Shown here: positions 10,091 to 22,202 of the stretch, piece after piece
Position numbering within the stretch: position 1 is the stretch's first letter
Layout of the letters: every line of letters begins with the position of its first letter
Assembly (NCBI RefSeq): GCF_004210375.1
Contig: NC_134834.1
Coordinates: 144,431,009-144,495,008, forward strand
Source: Tachypleus tridentatus
Lineage: Eukaryota; Arthropoda; Merostomata; Xiphosura; Limulidae
Length of the DNA stretch: 64,000 bases
Direction of reading: 5' to 3'
Made by a program: the position numbers and the translations under genes
The notes under the pieces: generated by a model
What the model was told of the DNA's origin: nothing
Database searches by the model: none
The model's input: only the letters and a program-made list of their open reading frames with translations

Positions 10091-11959
10091 AGAAATAGCC
10101 AAAACGATGTATAAAATCGTTTATCTATCTTACATAAAATGCAAATAAAATGAGTAATTTCACATAGTGAATTAAATTACAAGATCGATGCTATTTTACT
10201 TACAAAGATCTCAGCCCATGAAACCATATTGACCCTCTTCGGTAATTATATGGATAAGTTGAAAATTTGAATAGGAAATGGTACCGCTAATAAATTGTTC
10301 GCAATTTAAAATATATCTCTAGCACAGAAATAACATTGAATAACAAAGATGTGGTATATTAAGTAAATAAGTATAATAATAGATGAATGTTTCGAGCCTA
10401 ACAGAAATATACTGGGTATCAAAATAGTTCATTTAAGAATAAGACGCAAGTTACATGATTCTAGGCTTACGTTTAGTGTCTGAACGTGAATATATGTTAG
10501 TGATCCTAACGCAACACAACTGTCATAAGTGTGTAAACGTTAATATGTGCTTATTCAAACACAACAACAGCAACATTTACTTTAATAATTACGTTAACAC
10601 CTATGTTACCGAGTCATCATAGCTAATTTTTGTTAGTGATTCAAACACAATTAATTGTTGACTTCATCGGTTCTACTCATTGTACAAATTTTTGTGTCAC
10701 TGCATTCTGAATTATATCGTGAGAAATAGATACCAATATGTAATTATTTTTTTAATGAGAAAGCAAGTTTGTTCACAGTTTACTTTTCATCATGAAACTA
10801 CCCAAAATAATAAGATGAACAACGATTTTGCTTGCCAGTATTTCGTACTGATCTTTTTTTTATTATTATTTTCAGTTTATTGGTTAAAATTAAAAGTATA
10901 TGAACTTGCTTACAAGTAAATTTTTCTCACGTACATGATCCAGAGTTGAAACAATAAATTCGCCATCTTGGTCGAGCCGTTGTGATTGAATGTTAAAATG
11001 ATAAATAAAAATCATTCTATTCGATTTCGTACATAAAAACCAACTACCAAAATTTGTATAGAAATGGTGAGTATTTATTTATACTGGCTCAAAAATATTA
11101 AAGTTTCTAAATGCTGCCAAAAATTAAATAGAAAACAAACTGGTAATCAATTGGTACTATCTCGTTTTACATTTACGTTTAGCATCAAAATCTTTTGATG
11201 TAAAAGTGTTTCGATGTCATATGAAATTAAAAAAAACAACAAAAAAAAACAAGACTAGTATGGCAGACTCTGAAACTCATGCAAGTTTTTATTTATTAGT
11301 TTCTTTTGTTTTCTAGAATTCGTGACGATTTTAACTTCATCAAAATGAAATTTCTCCTTAAATCACACCTGAGTGTCTCCGAAATATTTTAAAGAACTAT
11401 GCAAACAACTTGTTTCCTGACATCATCACGACTCTTGGTGCGAGTAGACGTCGTCGAAAAATATTTTACAATAGTGATATTCTAACCTTTTTTGAGCCCG
11501 GTGATTGTTTAGGTTAAGAATTTATTTATGGCCGCAAATATTAGTGTTTGTAGGAAAATTTGCAAACTTTTATTTGAATAATTTATTCTTTTCACTGAAA
11601 TAAAACGAATCTAAAAATACAGTTTAATTAAAGAATCATTGTATTTACATTTATATGTATACAATTTGAAATATTCATCATCCGGGTGCTTTTAGGAAAT
11701 TTATAAATTACTGAAACTTATAATTTTTGTACTGCTTTCTCAACAACTTATGTGTTGTCAAGTATATTTGTTATTAAAGAACAATAAAAATTGTCGCGTT
11801 TTTAAAATGCCACCAACGTAAGTAACACAATCATAATGACAAGAAGTTTTAGACACAAATAATTTGTTTCAGATTTTACACAGGACACCTATTTGTCTTT
11901 GGTTGTTGTTGTTTTTTCACAAAGCTGTCTCTTTGTCATAACACTTTATATAACCCATT
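10091..11959. other. AT-rich intergenic sequence
   Basis: No coding, RNA or recognised repeat content was found. Confidence 0.45.
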
Positions 11960-12404
11960 CAGGGCATGGATCGGCAACTCTTCAAAATGAAAGAGCTATT
12001 GTTTTTGTTTAGGACCAAAACATTTTAAGAGCTACAACACACCCTAGGTCTAACGTTACCTTGAACTTCTAACCGCCAAATGTGGTCTCGCCACATCAGC
12101 CAACATTTCATATTTAAATTCTATTTGTGTTAGTGATAAAGGATTTAGGATTTGAATACAAAATAGAAGTGGAACTGTATCATATATATTTTATTAAAAT
12201 AAATAATAAAAAACGTTCAAAGAAATAAAGCAAATCTTATCACTCCATCTGCATACTTGATTCTGTCTAATTTTTTTAAAATTCTAACAGACAAGAATTT
12301 ACGTTTTTTATATTTTTTGTGTGTGGGAGGGCATTTGTTAAGAGCCTCCAATAATTACGCAAAGAGCCATTCGTGTCTCGAGAATCACAAGTCACTGACC
12401 TCTG
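11960..12404. mobile_element. hAT-type non-autonomous element (MITE-like)
   Basis: The left end reads CAGGGCATGGATCGGCAAC followed by AAAGAGCT. The right end, reverse complemented, reads CAGAGGTCAGTGACTTG with AATGGCTCTTT inside. CAGRGGTCRG-type termini with a subterminal AGAGC motif are typical of hAT elements. The interior codes for nothing. The 8-bp flanks do not match convincingly, so the ends may have decayed. Confidence 0.55.
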
Positions 12405-12437
12405 ATTAAGGAAACTACACAGGGGCAATTTGGCATT

Positions 12438-12542
12438 ATTTTGCATCTAAGCACAGAGCTACACAATAGGCCATCTATGCTATACCCAACCAAGTTTCTG
12501 GAGTTATAAGTCTGCAGACATACCGCTTTGCCACCGAGAGCA
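12438..12542 (-). mobile_element. Val-like SINE
   Basis: AAGCACAGAGCTACACAATAG, a GGCCATCTATGCTATACCC block, TTATAAGTCTGCAGACATACC and GCTTTGCCACCGAGAG match the second SINE family in minus orientation. Confidence 0.7.
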
Positions 12543-14020
12543 ATTGGCATTAAATGATTAACCAAGAAAATATCACTAAGAGCAGCCCAGTAGCTTTTCA
12601 CATGCAGCTTTCTGGCTAAACCAGAAAGCGTCAAATGCACCAGACAATTGCCTGGTATCTCGATGGGTCAATCCGCTCCTATACACAGTTGTTTATTTTC
12701 TAAGCTTGAAGAAAATCGATTAGCTGACTGAAATACATACGATACGATACAGATTAAGGAAGATGTATAGAAATTTTTTGAATCTTTGGGTTGGTATACG
12801 AAAGAAAATTTTAAATAGTACATCCAATCAAAAATATATTATACTGCTTGCATAATTTGTTTAGATAACGTCATCTAGTGGTCCAAAGATAAGTTTGAAA
12901 GTCTTTAAGACAAAAAAGAAAAAGTTCTACGCGCCATTCACGATTTTGGTTTAGAGTGGTTCACACAACTGATTAACGTTATCAAGACAGTTGTTTCAGA
13001 AAACCGAAAACGAAATACGTAAAATTCCCCAAGAGTTTTTTTTTTCCTGGTTGTTTACAAAATTTGAACGAAGAAATTCCGAAATTCTATACAACTTTCT
13101 AGTTAACTAGGAATTAATTTCCATTTCTTACAAAGACAGAAAATTAAAACTGTCACCATATTAATAAGAGGTTTTTGCTTTCAAATGAGAAAGCCTAACA
13201 GGTGAATCAATTCTGAACCAATATTTTAGTGTTTCCTTTTTCAGACAAGAGGAATACACAGTTATATTGTTGTTAGTCCACGCAATGCTTCGCCAATTTA
13301 TAATAGACGTTATACAGACTGCATGGAACAAATCTTAACTTTTTACATTTTATACACACTCAATCTTACCACTTAGCCATTGGAGTGGCGCTGATATTAT
13401 AACAAAACATTATTAAACGTCTTTCACAATGTATGTGATCTTGTAAAGCTACGGAGAGAACTGTCTGTTTGTATTCATTGTGAGTATTGAAATCCAATTT
13501 TTAGTACCACAAGTCCTCAAACCTACTGTTGAGCCACTAAGGACCTTTCATCATGATGTTCTAATAAGCATCTGAAATATGTTTTCAGGTAGACCAAAAA
13601 ATATAATAGAGGGATTTCGATTTTCACTTTTAAATTCATCCCTCCAAACAAATATTGTTAATTTAATAAACAGCTGTAATTAGAGTTTTGCACTTCTCAT
13701 AATCTTTTAATGTTGTAAATGTACCTCTCTCTGATGCTAACACAGTTACATCTAACGCATTACAGTATTCGCATATTCGTATCAATACAAGAAAAAATAT
13801 ACAAGTTTAACATTCTGTCGATATGTTATATTTAATTCCATAATACGTTAATTATTATTATTGTTTTAAATGAAATAATTAAATATACAGTTCTAATTTG
13901 CATTAATGGTGTACAAATAATTATAGCTTAAATTTTTTTATAGGAAAATGGGATGATTTTGACCTATCTGTTTTTGCTCATTTGAAATATTAAAACTGAC
14001 CTATTTATTTTTGATGTGGA
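12543..14020. other. AT-rich intergenic sequence
   Basis: I see nothing supportable here. Confidence 0.4.
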
Positions 14021-14030
14021 AAAAATTTTA

Positions 14031-14296
14031 CTTTTGGTTTTGTTTGATATTCGCATAAAGCTATTTGAAGCTAGCCATCCCTAATTTAGCAGTATAAAAG
14101 TAGAGGGAAGGCAGCTAGTCATCTCCACCCACCTCTAACTCTTGGGCTACTCTTTTACTAACGAATAGTGGGACTGACCGTCACATTACAATGCTCCCAC
14201 AGCTGAAAGGGAGAGCATATTTTGTACTATGGGGATTTAAACCTGCAACTATCGGATTATGAGTCGATTGCCTTAACCACCTGGTCATGCCAGGCC
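14031..14296 (-). mobile_element. Thr-like SINE with target duplication
   Basis: The copy is complete in minus orientation, ending GGTCATGCCAGGCC, and is flanked by perfect AAAAATTTTA duplications at 14021-14030 and 14297-14306. The head is diverged (TGGGGATTTAAACCTGC). Confidence 0.95.
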
Positions 14297-15345
14297 AAAA
14301 ATTTTAGTAACTTTAGTTGCTTAATTTTCAACATCGGTACAATGTTTTCTGCACTGCCAAAACTGCATTTCTTTTCAAGTATGATTTTCCCTGTTTAAAC
14401 TTAGGAAAAAAAAACAACAACAACAAAAGTACCAAAATCCATATAAAATGTTTTAATATAAAAAGTTGTAACACATTTACAATGAACATGAATGGAAAGA
14501 GAACCCTTGAGTACACACACATTCACTGGAAACTATTAATTTTAGCTTAAACCATTTCTTCCTGTATTACATGGATCTACCAATTTTGCACATATTTACA
14601 AACAAACAATTAAACCACCTTTATTCAGGGCAGCAATAAAAGATAGTTTCATAATGGATTTTTATTTTGCAAGCAAACTTAAAAAAAAACAAAAAAGAAC
14701 ATCACAACATCAGAGTTAAACATGGTGTACACCATTGTTTCTCAAACTGTGCAGGCTTGAATATCACTTTTTGAAGTTGAAACCCAGTCCTAATGTTACA
14801 TTAAAAAAAAGCAAAATTTAACAATTATAACACTTGCCCATTAATGGAAAGGATGTGATTGTTTTTCTTTTGATAAAATCAAAGAATATATGATGCAATA
14901 TTTATCAATTTTAAGGGAAGAAAACACTGAGTTCAGTGGGGAATGAGTCTAGAAGTGAGAAAAGTAGCATTTACATGTATGTGGGAAGAAAAGGTTGGGG
15001 TTATTACAAACTTTATCATTTTATGTTAATTGTTTCATATACCACCAGTAGTAAAAATATCAGTTTGAAAATCCTTGGTGTACACAAAAGCACCTAGAAG
15101 ACACAAAATGCCTTAGATTTTTTTGTTTTGTTTACAGTTTTAGCATAAAACATTTAAAACAATTAGTACAATTCAAGAATCTTTCAGAATTTTAAACTCT
15201 CAAAATGTTTTGGTTGTATCAGAATATGTAATCTGGAAAATATAAATTATGCTCCCATGTTGGTTCAAATTTCTGATGCAACAAATATACTATTAATACT
15301 ACAGCATAAAGTCAATGTAACTACACATCTGCATAATAACATCAA

Positions 15346-15347
<2 letters not shown>

Positions 15348-15384
<37 letters not shown>
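15348..15384. repeat. (TG)n microsatellite
   Basis: An uninterrupted dinucleotide run of about 18 units lies in the SZRD1 3' flank. Confidence 0.98.
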
Positions 15385-15388
<4 letters not shown>

Positions 15389-15619
15389 AAACTATATTTG
15401 TTTTCTCTGCTTTAAATAGAAAATGTACTTTGCATAGGTCAAATTTTGTACAAAAATGAGTGAAAAACACACTACACACCCAAAGAATTAATATATATTA
15501 TAGGTGTTAATGCTTTGAGAGAGTGAAGTTGATTTCTTTTTAATTATTCAAACAAAATATTTAGAAAACAGTATCAGCTAGACACAGCTTGATTGAATTG
15601 CTCAACATACATTCTAGCC

Positions 15620-16425
15620 TCCTTCTTACAACTGAGGGCACATTAAACAAATAATTAAGTATGGATACTTTTATAGCCAATAAATGGTTACTTTAACCTC
15701 TTTGAATTTTTTTTACATAAGAATTTAGCACAGGTAAGAGCAAGTCTATGTTAAAACCAAACATAATTGAAGAGGCAAATCAAACTTTGTTAATTAATAA
15801 TACTGAAGGATTAATGTTGATTAATTATCCACCAGCATGCACTAGAAATATGAAACATTGATAATCTAGGACTAAATTTTGCACAGATGTACCAAATTGT
15901 CTGCAATATTCCATTAAAAAAAAGAAATCTATGATTTGACAAATGCATGATTTTCACAATTAGCCGTATCTGCCTGCAGATTCACCAGGGAACATGCCAT
16001 GATTACATCACAAAGCATTTTCAATAAATTTAAGAGTTAGCCACAACGTTATGACTTCCGTAGAAGCTTTCATAAACTTTAAATATTCTTATAGTGTTAA
16101 CACACTTGACATGTTACAGTTAAGAAATTGTGAATACATAACATTGATGTTAAACTACCATATATATAGGTTCACATACGTGTATGAATGATGTACATAT
16201 TATTACACTTAACTTATGTGGTGGGAAAATGCACCCAAACAACAAATATTCTAACACAGGATACTGCTGCAAAAAGAAAAAAAGAATAGGTGTGGTGCTC
16301 ATAATATCATAGAATGTGTTTTTCCATATGTTTAAACCCCTTCTTATAACTAGATAATCAAGTGGTCTGGTACTCATTGAACAAATGATTAGGTATGGGT
16401 ATTTTTATAGCCAATAAATTGTAAT
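15620..16425. repeat. Diverged pair of repeats in the SZRD1 3' flank
   Basis: About 85 bases at 15620-15705 and at 16339-16425 share, in order, CCTTCTTAYAACTRRA, AACAAATRATTARGTATGG and TTTTATAGCCAATAAAT followed by TTTAACC. They lie about 720 bases apart in the same orientation. The family is not recognised. Confidence 0.65.
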
Positions 16426-17686
16426 TTAACCCTCACAGCATCCCACATATTTAGCTCATTTCATTATCCATAGCAAAACATGCTACTTGTTACATTTAAG
16501 TTAAAATAATAATAATAATAAAGAAATACACGTCATTGAAGAATATGGCAAAATTGTCATTGAAATTGGCATTCCAACTGCCGGTAAAATGTTTGTTGAT
16601 AAAAATCAAGATGTTATGGTACTATTATGCTAAATACTTGACCCTAGTCTCCAGTTCCTCAAAAACAAGGGTACATTACATAACAATCCACCTTATGGTA
16701 TATACCCTGGAACTGGTTGTTTGTTTTGTGACTGTATATTTTGTCCCCCTTTAGAAAATGAAAAATAATTATATTTCTTCTAAGGTTTCAATATGTTGTG
16801 TTAAAACTATTGTTTCTTTTGATATATATCCATTGCTATGATTTTGTAGCAAAACACAGATCTTAAAAATAACATATACACATACACAATAAATCATAGA
16901 AGATTAGCAAAACACAGATCTTAAACACATTAAGTTCATGCTCACGAAATTCAAGAAAACAGTTTCATATATATATCAAAAAGTGTGTAAATCTAGTTAA
17001 CTATCACCACAAACATAAAAGGAAGGGACAAATATAACTTGTATACTGTTATTTTTTAAAGCACATAAGTAAATATAAAAAGAAACAACTAATCTTCATA
17101 CAGTGCATTCATAGAGAAATCTACTATGAAGCTATTTTAGTAAACACATTTTACACATTGTATAAGTCATGTTTAGTTATGTCCTTATTAATTGATGCAT
17201 TTTTTAGAAGTGGTATGATATTTACACACTACTACCAAATCCAATTTTTACAAGTGACTCATCTTGCTAGAAACAAAATGTTTCAATATGCTGAAGATTT
17301 GGCTTGCTTTATTTCGTACTTGCAATGCTTACACTGTAATGTTTCATCAAAATCACATTATAGCTCATAAAATATACCTAAATATTATTAAACAGCTTAG
17401 TTTCACTATTATAATTAGTAGGGATGAAAAAATATACTAAACCTCAAAAAATGTTTGAGTAAAACATTTTTACAAGGAAGATGCTTCAGAGACAAACATG
17501 GAAACTTCACTACTTATAATTAAATAGCACTTTCATCACATAACAAATATTGGTTGAAAAAAGGATACATCATTTATAGGCAACAAGAATCAGTTTGTGT
17601 GCTTGAATATCACTGATCCAGTTTTCCACTTACTCCTCAAAAACTTAAATTTGTGAAATCTCTTAAATTTTACAAGTTACTTTTAA

Positions 17687-17925
17687 CCTGTTCAGTACCA
17701 TAGACAAGATAACTCATCCAAGCCGATCGGTAACACAGTGCTACGGACGAGTTAATTCGTTCCCAATAATATCTGACTTCAACGCTAGATGTCAGCACCA
17801 TACATGCATTTGACCTACTTACAAACTGTTTCACTTCCGATCCAAAATGGCGTCACAAAAAAGTTACAAAATAAAGAAGCATTAGAGTTGTATTGTAGCA
17901 GCTGAAATACTTGGCAGTAAACAGG
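17687..17925. mobile_element. piggyBac-type MITE with TTAA duplications
   Basis: A 239-bp element lies between TTAA at 17683-17686 and TTAA at 17926-17929. Its inverted ends are CCTGTTCAGTACCATAG and, reverse complemented, CCTGTTTACTGCCAAG. TTAA target duplication is the hallmark of piggyBac elements, and an internal GACGAGTTAATTCGT palindrome is also common in them. It encodes nothing. Confidence 0.8.
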
Positions 17926-20900
17926 TTAAATCTGAAGTTTAGAAATTTTGAACAGGAAATCACTAAAGTGCCAAGATACTGAAAAAAATCGTTAAACAAT
18001 AAAAAGAAGTTAATATGCTAATAAATCTTTCATTTCCTTTTACAATTACTGATTACCTGCTCATGTAACCTACAGGAACTTCCAGCAAACCTAACTTCAT
18101 TTACAAAAAATATCAGTTTAGAATTATTAAGTAACTGGTTTCCTTTTCTATTGCAGATGAAGAATATTATATATTCTGAGACATAAAAACAAAACTGCGT
18201 GTAAGTTCCTACCCTCAATACATATTCTAGTTAGCTAATGATAACCAAATAAAAGATTATAAAATTTTATTTATATTTAACTAATGAAGTGCATCAACTT
18301 GGGTCAAATTTAAGCAACCAATGAAACATGTTGTAGTATGTCACTTGTCAGGTACTAGAAAAACAAATTTGGTGTGTGCTGTATGTACATCACTTGTTTT
18401 GCACAATATTAAAGCATCTTTTAATATTTCTAATACACACTTTTCTTTTGAGCACACAGAAAGCTCAGTTTTTAGGATTTGCAACAATGTGTGTTTCTGA
18501 TTTGTCGTAGCTCTTCATTATTAGATGTCTAGTAAAAACTATTTTTTAAGAAAAAACAAAAATTACAACAGTGAACGTGGAAAAATGATATTAACCTTTA
18601 TTTAGAAGAGAAAAAAAAAGTCCCCTGCCTCCATCTGTCTTGGGAATGAGAATTCCTAGTTTATGTTTCCAAATATCTACTGCTGCTTCCATAAGCTAAC
18701 AGATGCCTGACCACTTTGACACCTGCAACTATTTAGACTTTGTACATGCTACAAGGACAAGTTTTAGAGCAACATTATATATAAAAAAAAATAATGTCCT
18801 ACTGCATATGTACATTCTCGACTTAAGTCAGAAAAAGACAACTTTATTTGATCCCAAGCTTTTGAACAAATATACATTCCTTTGTTAAGGTTACAAAGAT
18901 TCATTGCCTATTAAAACTCAGGTTGAGAACTAAAGCATACAAGATTTAGGAACAATGCTATGAGTTCAAAAGCTTAAGATAAATCTTTTTATTTCTTTTC
19001 AATCACAACTAAAAAGGGGCAAACACATACAGCACCGACACCAACAAATTTCCAAAACTTTTTGATGGTCGTTTCCAATAACACTGGTTTCTTAGTAACA
19101 GATAACATGAAAATTATATTAAATATACCAACTAGTCTCATGGAGTTAACATAGTTTAAAGACAACAATTTTTGGAAAACAAAATTCAACAACAAAAACA
19201 ATAAAACAAAATGAAAATTCCTTGAACCTTTTAGGGCCTGTCATGTTAAAAATGAAATTACAAGATTTTGTGTGTCCTGTATGAACAATTTTACATAATT
19301 CCTGTAAAAATAAAAATTCTTATTAAAGTCATATATTTCTTGATGTTTAAATTACTATAAAAAGATGTTATTATATAAGCTGGTCCACTATGATGTGCAG
19401 TTAAATGATTATGATGCTTTATGTTCAAGTGTTTCTCAATCCACATTATCCATGGTATTATAAACCAAAGTACTTACAAATAATGATTTAGAGTTACATA
19501 AACGAAACTTTAACATAGATGCATCTGGCTGCCTTACTATGAAAAAGGTATTTGATCAGAGACATTTTTTAACTTCACTCTAATGAATGACAACATTACA
19601 CTTTTCAAACATTTTGTGCAAATATCACAATAAGTTTTTTTTATTTATTATCCAACCTTGACACACATGCTGAATATCAAGAGCTAGACACAAATGTTAT
19701 CTGTGTTTGGTACTGTTACTCATAGTAGGCTAAAGATCAGTCACACTTAATCCTTAATATTAGTTCAAGTATCTAATGCAAATACAAAGCTTAATGAAAC
19801 ATTTCTTTTAGAACAAAATCAAAATGTCAAACAATAATGCATAAAAATAATTTTCTGTTAAAAAGTTCATTGAAATTATAATAAAACCACCAGGCAATGT
19901 AATGAAATATATAACCAAGATGATTGTAAGAATTGTTGAAATTCTGTCAGAAGTAAAAATAATTTTTTATCAAATTAATACTACACTTCGTAACTCACCA
20001 TGTACTGAAGGTTATGTTTTAACCTATAGCTAGAAACCTTGCATTAATCATGACATTCAAAATGCATTAGAAACTAGAAGCACTGTGTTTCTTTTGCTTT
20101 GAAATCTATAAAATAAGTTTGAATGATATTAAAAAGAAATTTGTCTTTTATAAGTTAACTGCTGTTTTTCAGACTGAAATGCAGATACAAATAAATCCTA
20201 ATCTGGCAAGATATAATATTTATAATGAGAGATATTACTGCATGTTTAAAACTTAATATATATTACTTGATTTAGTTATTAAATTATGGGGAAACATTCT
20301 GCAAATTCTGATAATCTTACCATAAAAGTGAGTTACTACAGAAACAGAAAACTGAAATACCTGTCAAGCTTCTAAGATATATTACTTCAGAGTATTGGAG
20401 TTGGAATACTACTCAACAGAACTTGCTTTTTGAATTAATTGCACTTAACTGAAATATTAATGTTAAATTAACTCCGGTTTCCATGTTATAAATAGTACTT
20501 TCAATGCTTTTGGTCAATTTTCTAAATAAAAATCAGATAAGTAATAAATGTGTAATTTTCCTGTAAACCACTAATTTAAAAAAAATAAACTTTACACAAA
20601 ATTACAACTCTGAAAGAAAGTAATGAATTATTTGAAAAATTACTTTTAAGTAGATTTTTGTATATTCTTGGTTATGCAGAAAACGTTTTCTCCTATTTTA
20701 GACAGACTAAAATATTTGGTTTGATTATTTCAAAATGAATTATTATACCTGTATATTGTAACAATAGTTCAACTCATAATACAACCTTGCAAGAACCAAA
20801 TGGTTATATCAAACAGAAGGGTGAACAAAAAAAACATTAAACACAGTCAACTTTTGTAACACACAAGTTACATTTTTTACTGCTAGTGTACATACAAGTC

Positions 20901-21730
20901 TTAAAAGTAAATGAATACTTAAGTTTTAACAATTTATTTTACACAACATAAACAATATTGCAAATTTAGTACAGACATTTCAACAGCCCTTTAAACAACC
21001 CATATTTCACTAAAACATCAAATCTAGACTGCATAAAATATCATACAAAACTGTATTGATACTAACAACAATCTAGATTAAATATGCTGTGAAATTCTGT
21101 GATTATCTACACACACACACAAACAAAAACATTACTTTTCAAACAAATTTTATAATGGCAAGAAGATAATAATGATTACTGCTAGAGGCAATTCTGCTTC
21201 TCTGATTAGTCAGGAGGCACTTTTCAAATATATAATATTAGTCATGAACCAAAAAAGACAGTGACTGAAATAAACACAATAATTGCATGCTTCAAGAAAG
21301 AAAGAAATTCTGGTAATAGTTATTTATGCATTAGATGGATTGTACAAAAATAATGAACACAGATAAATCAGTAATAAAGTCTAAAATACAAAAATGTTGG
21401 AAATCACTGAAGGACAGATACAGTAAAAATTTCAACCAACTGACCTTTAGTCTCAAAGGTTGTTTTGTCTGAAAAATTGACTTTTTCTTTTTCTTGGAGA
21501 TTTTAAACATTTTTGCATTTGTTAACTTTGGAAGTTATTTTAGAAATATATATGCAGTACAGAATTTAACCATACATAAAAAACTTTAATTCAAGCTTTA
21601 AACAACTGAACTGTATATCATAAAATACAACTCAGCACTAAAATATTAGTGTACCTTGAAAATTTGTTTATCATGTACAAAGATTAAAATATCTATTTGC
21701 CCAAGAATATTACACATCATGGATTGAAGG

Positions 21731-21736
21731 TTTATT
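21731..21736 (-). promoter_or_regulatory. Candidate proximal AATAAA signal for SZRD1
   Basis: This is the first AATAAA hexamer on the minus strand after the SZRD1 stop that I could find by eye, about 360 bases into the 3' flank. In DNA this AT-rich such hexamers are common, so it is only a candidate. Confidence 0.3.
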
Positions 21737-22093
21737 ATGGTTACTTTAAGGTTTTAGTTAGAATAGGCAGGATTAAAAACAACGTGGACCAGTCTATGTC
21801 ATGATATGTACAAGATCAGAATTATAAGAAGAAATATACAGTAATTACACCAAACTCATAACCACACATTATTTTTACAATATTTTATGCAAAAATCTTT
21901 GCCAATGTTGTACTTAAATATGTTAGTAGACAGCAGTTAATGTAATAGTTTCAACAGAAATTAGTAAAAAGTACGAGAGATAGCGTCCACTGACCCATCT
22001 CAAGACAGCAATATAAACTAACTATTACTACCACATAAGACATTCTGCAATTAGAAGAATACAAAAGAAAATACTATAATTATTTAATTTATG

Positions 22094-22202
22094 CTATCTG
22101 CGACACGCAAATCCTGATGTTCCATCTGGGCCTCGTGGCTGACGAACTACATTGTTCCCATCACATTTATTATCGATAATGTTTATTGTATCTCTACATA
22201 TC
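22094..22202 (-). CDS. SZRD1: SZRD1 coding exon 4 (SUZ-C tail and stop)
   Basis: The acceptor is a long T tract ending in TTTAG on the minus strand. The first base G completes the ATG codon carried over from exon 3. The last codons give NNVVRQPRGPDG, then GF and a terminal RR before TAG at 22096-22094, closely matching the NNVIRQPLGPDG tail of the human protein. At 109 bases it was too short to stand out as an open reading frame. Confidence 0.93.

Larger units (their letters stand above)
14307..22093 (-). other. SZRD1 3' flank, possible very long 3' UTR
   Basis: These 7.8 kb below the SZRD1 stop contain no ORF that looks like protein and none of the SINEs common elsewhere in the window. Recognised content is a TTAA-flanked MITE (17687-17925), a (TG)n microsatellite (15348-15384) and a diverged internal duplication (about 15620-15705 and 16339-16425). 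A minus-strand AATAAA at 14625-14620 is followed by a T/G-rich stretch of the kind seen downstream of poly(A) sites. Together this would fit an extended 3' UTR, but it could equally be intergenic. Confidence 0.3.
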
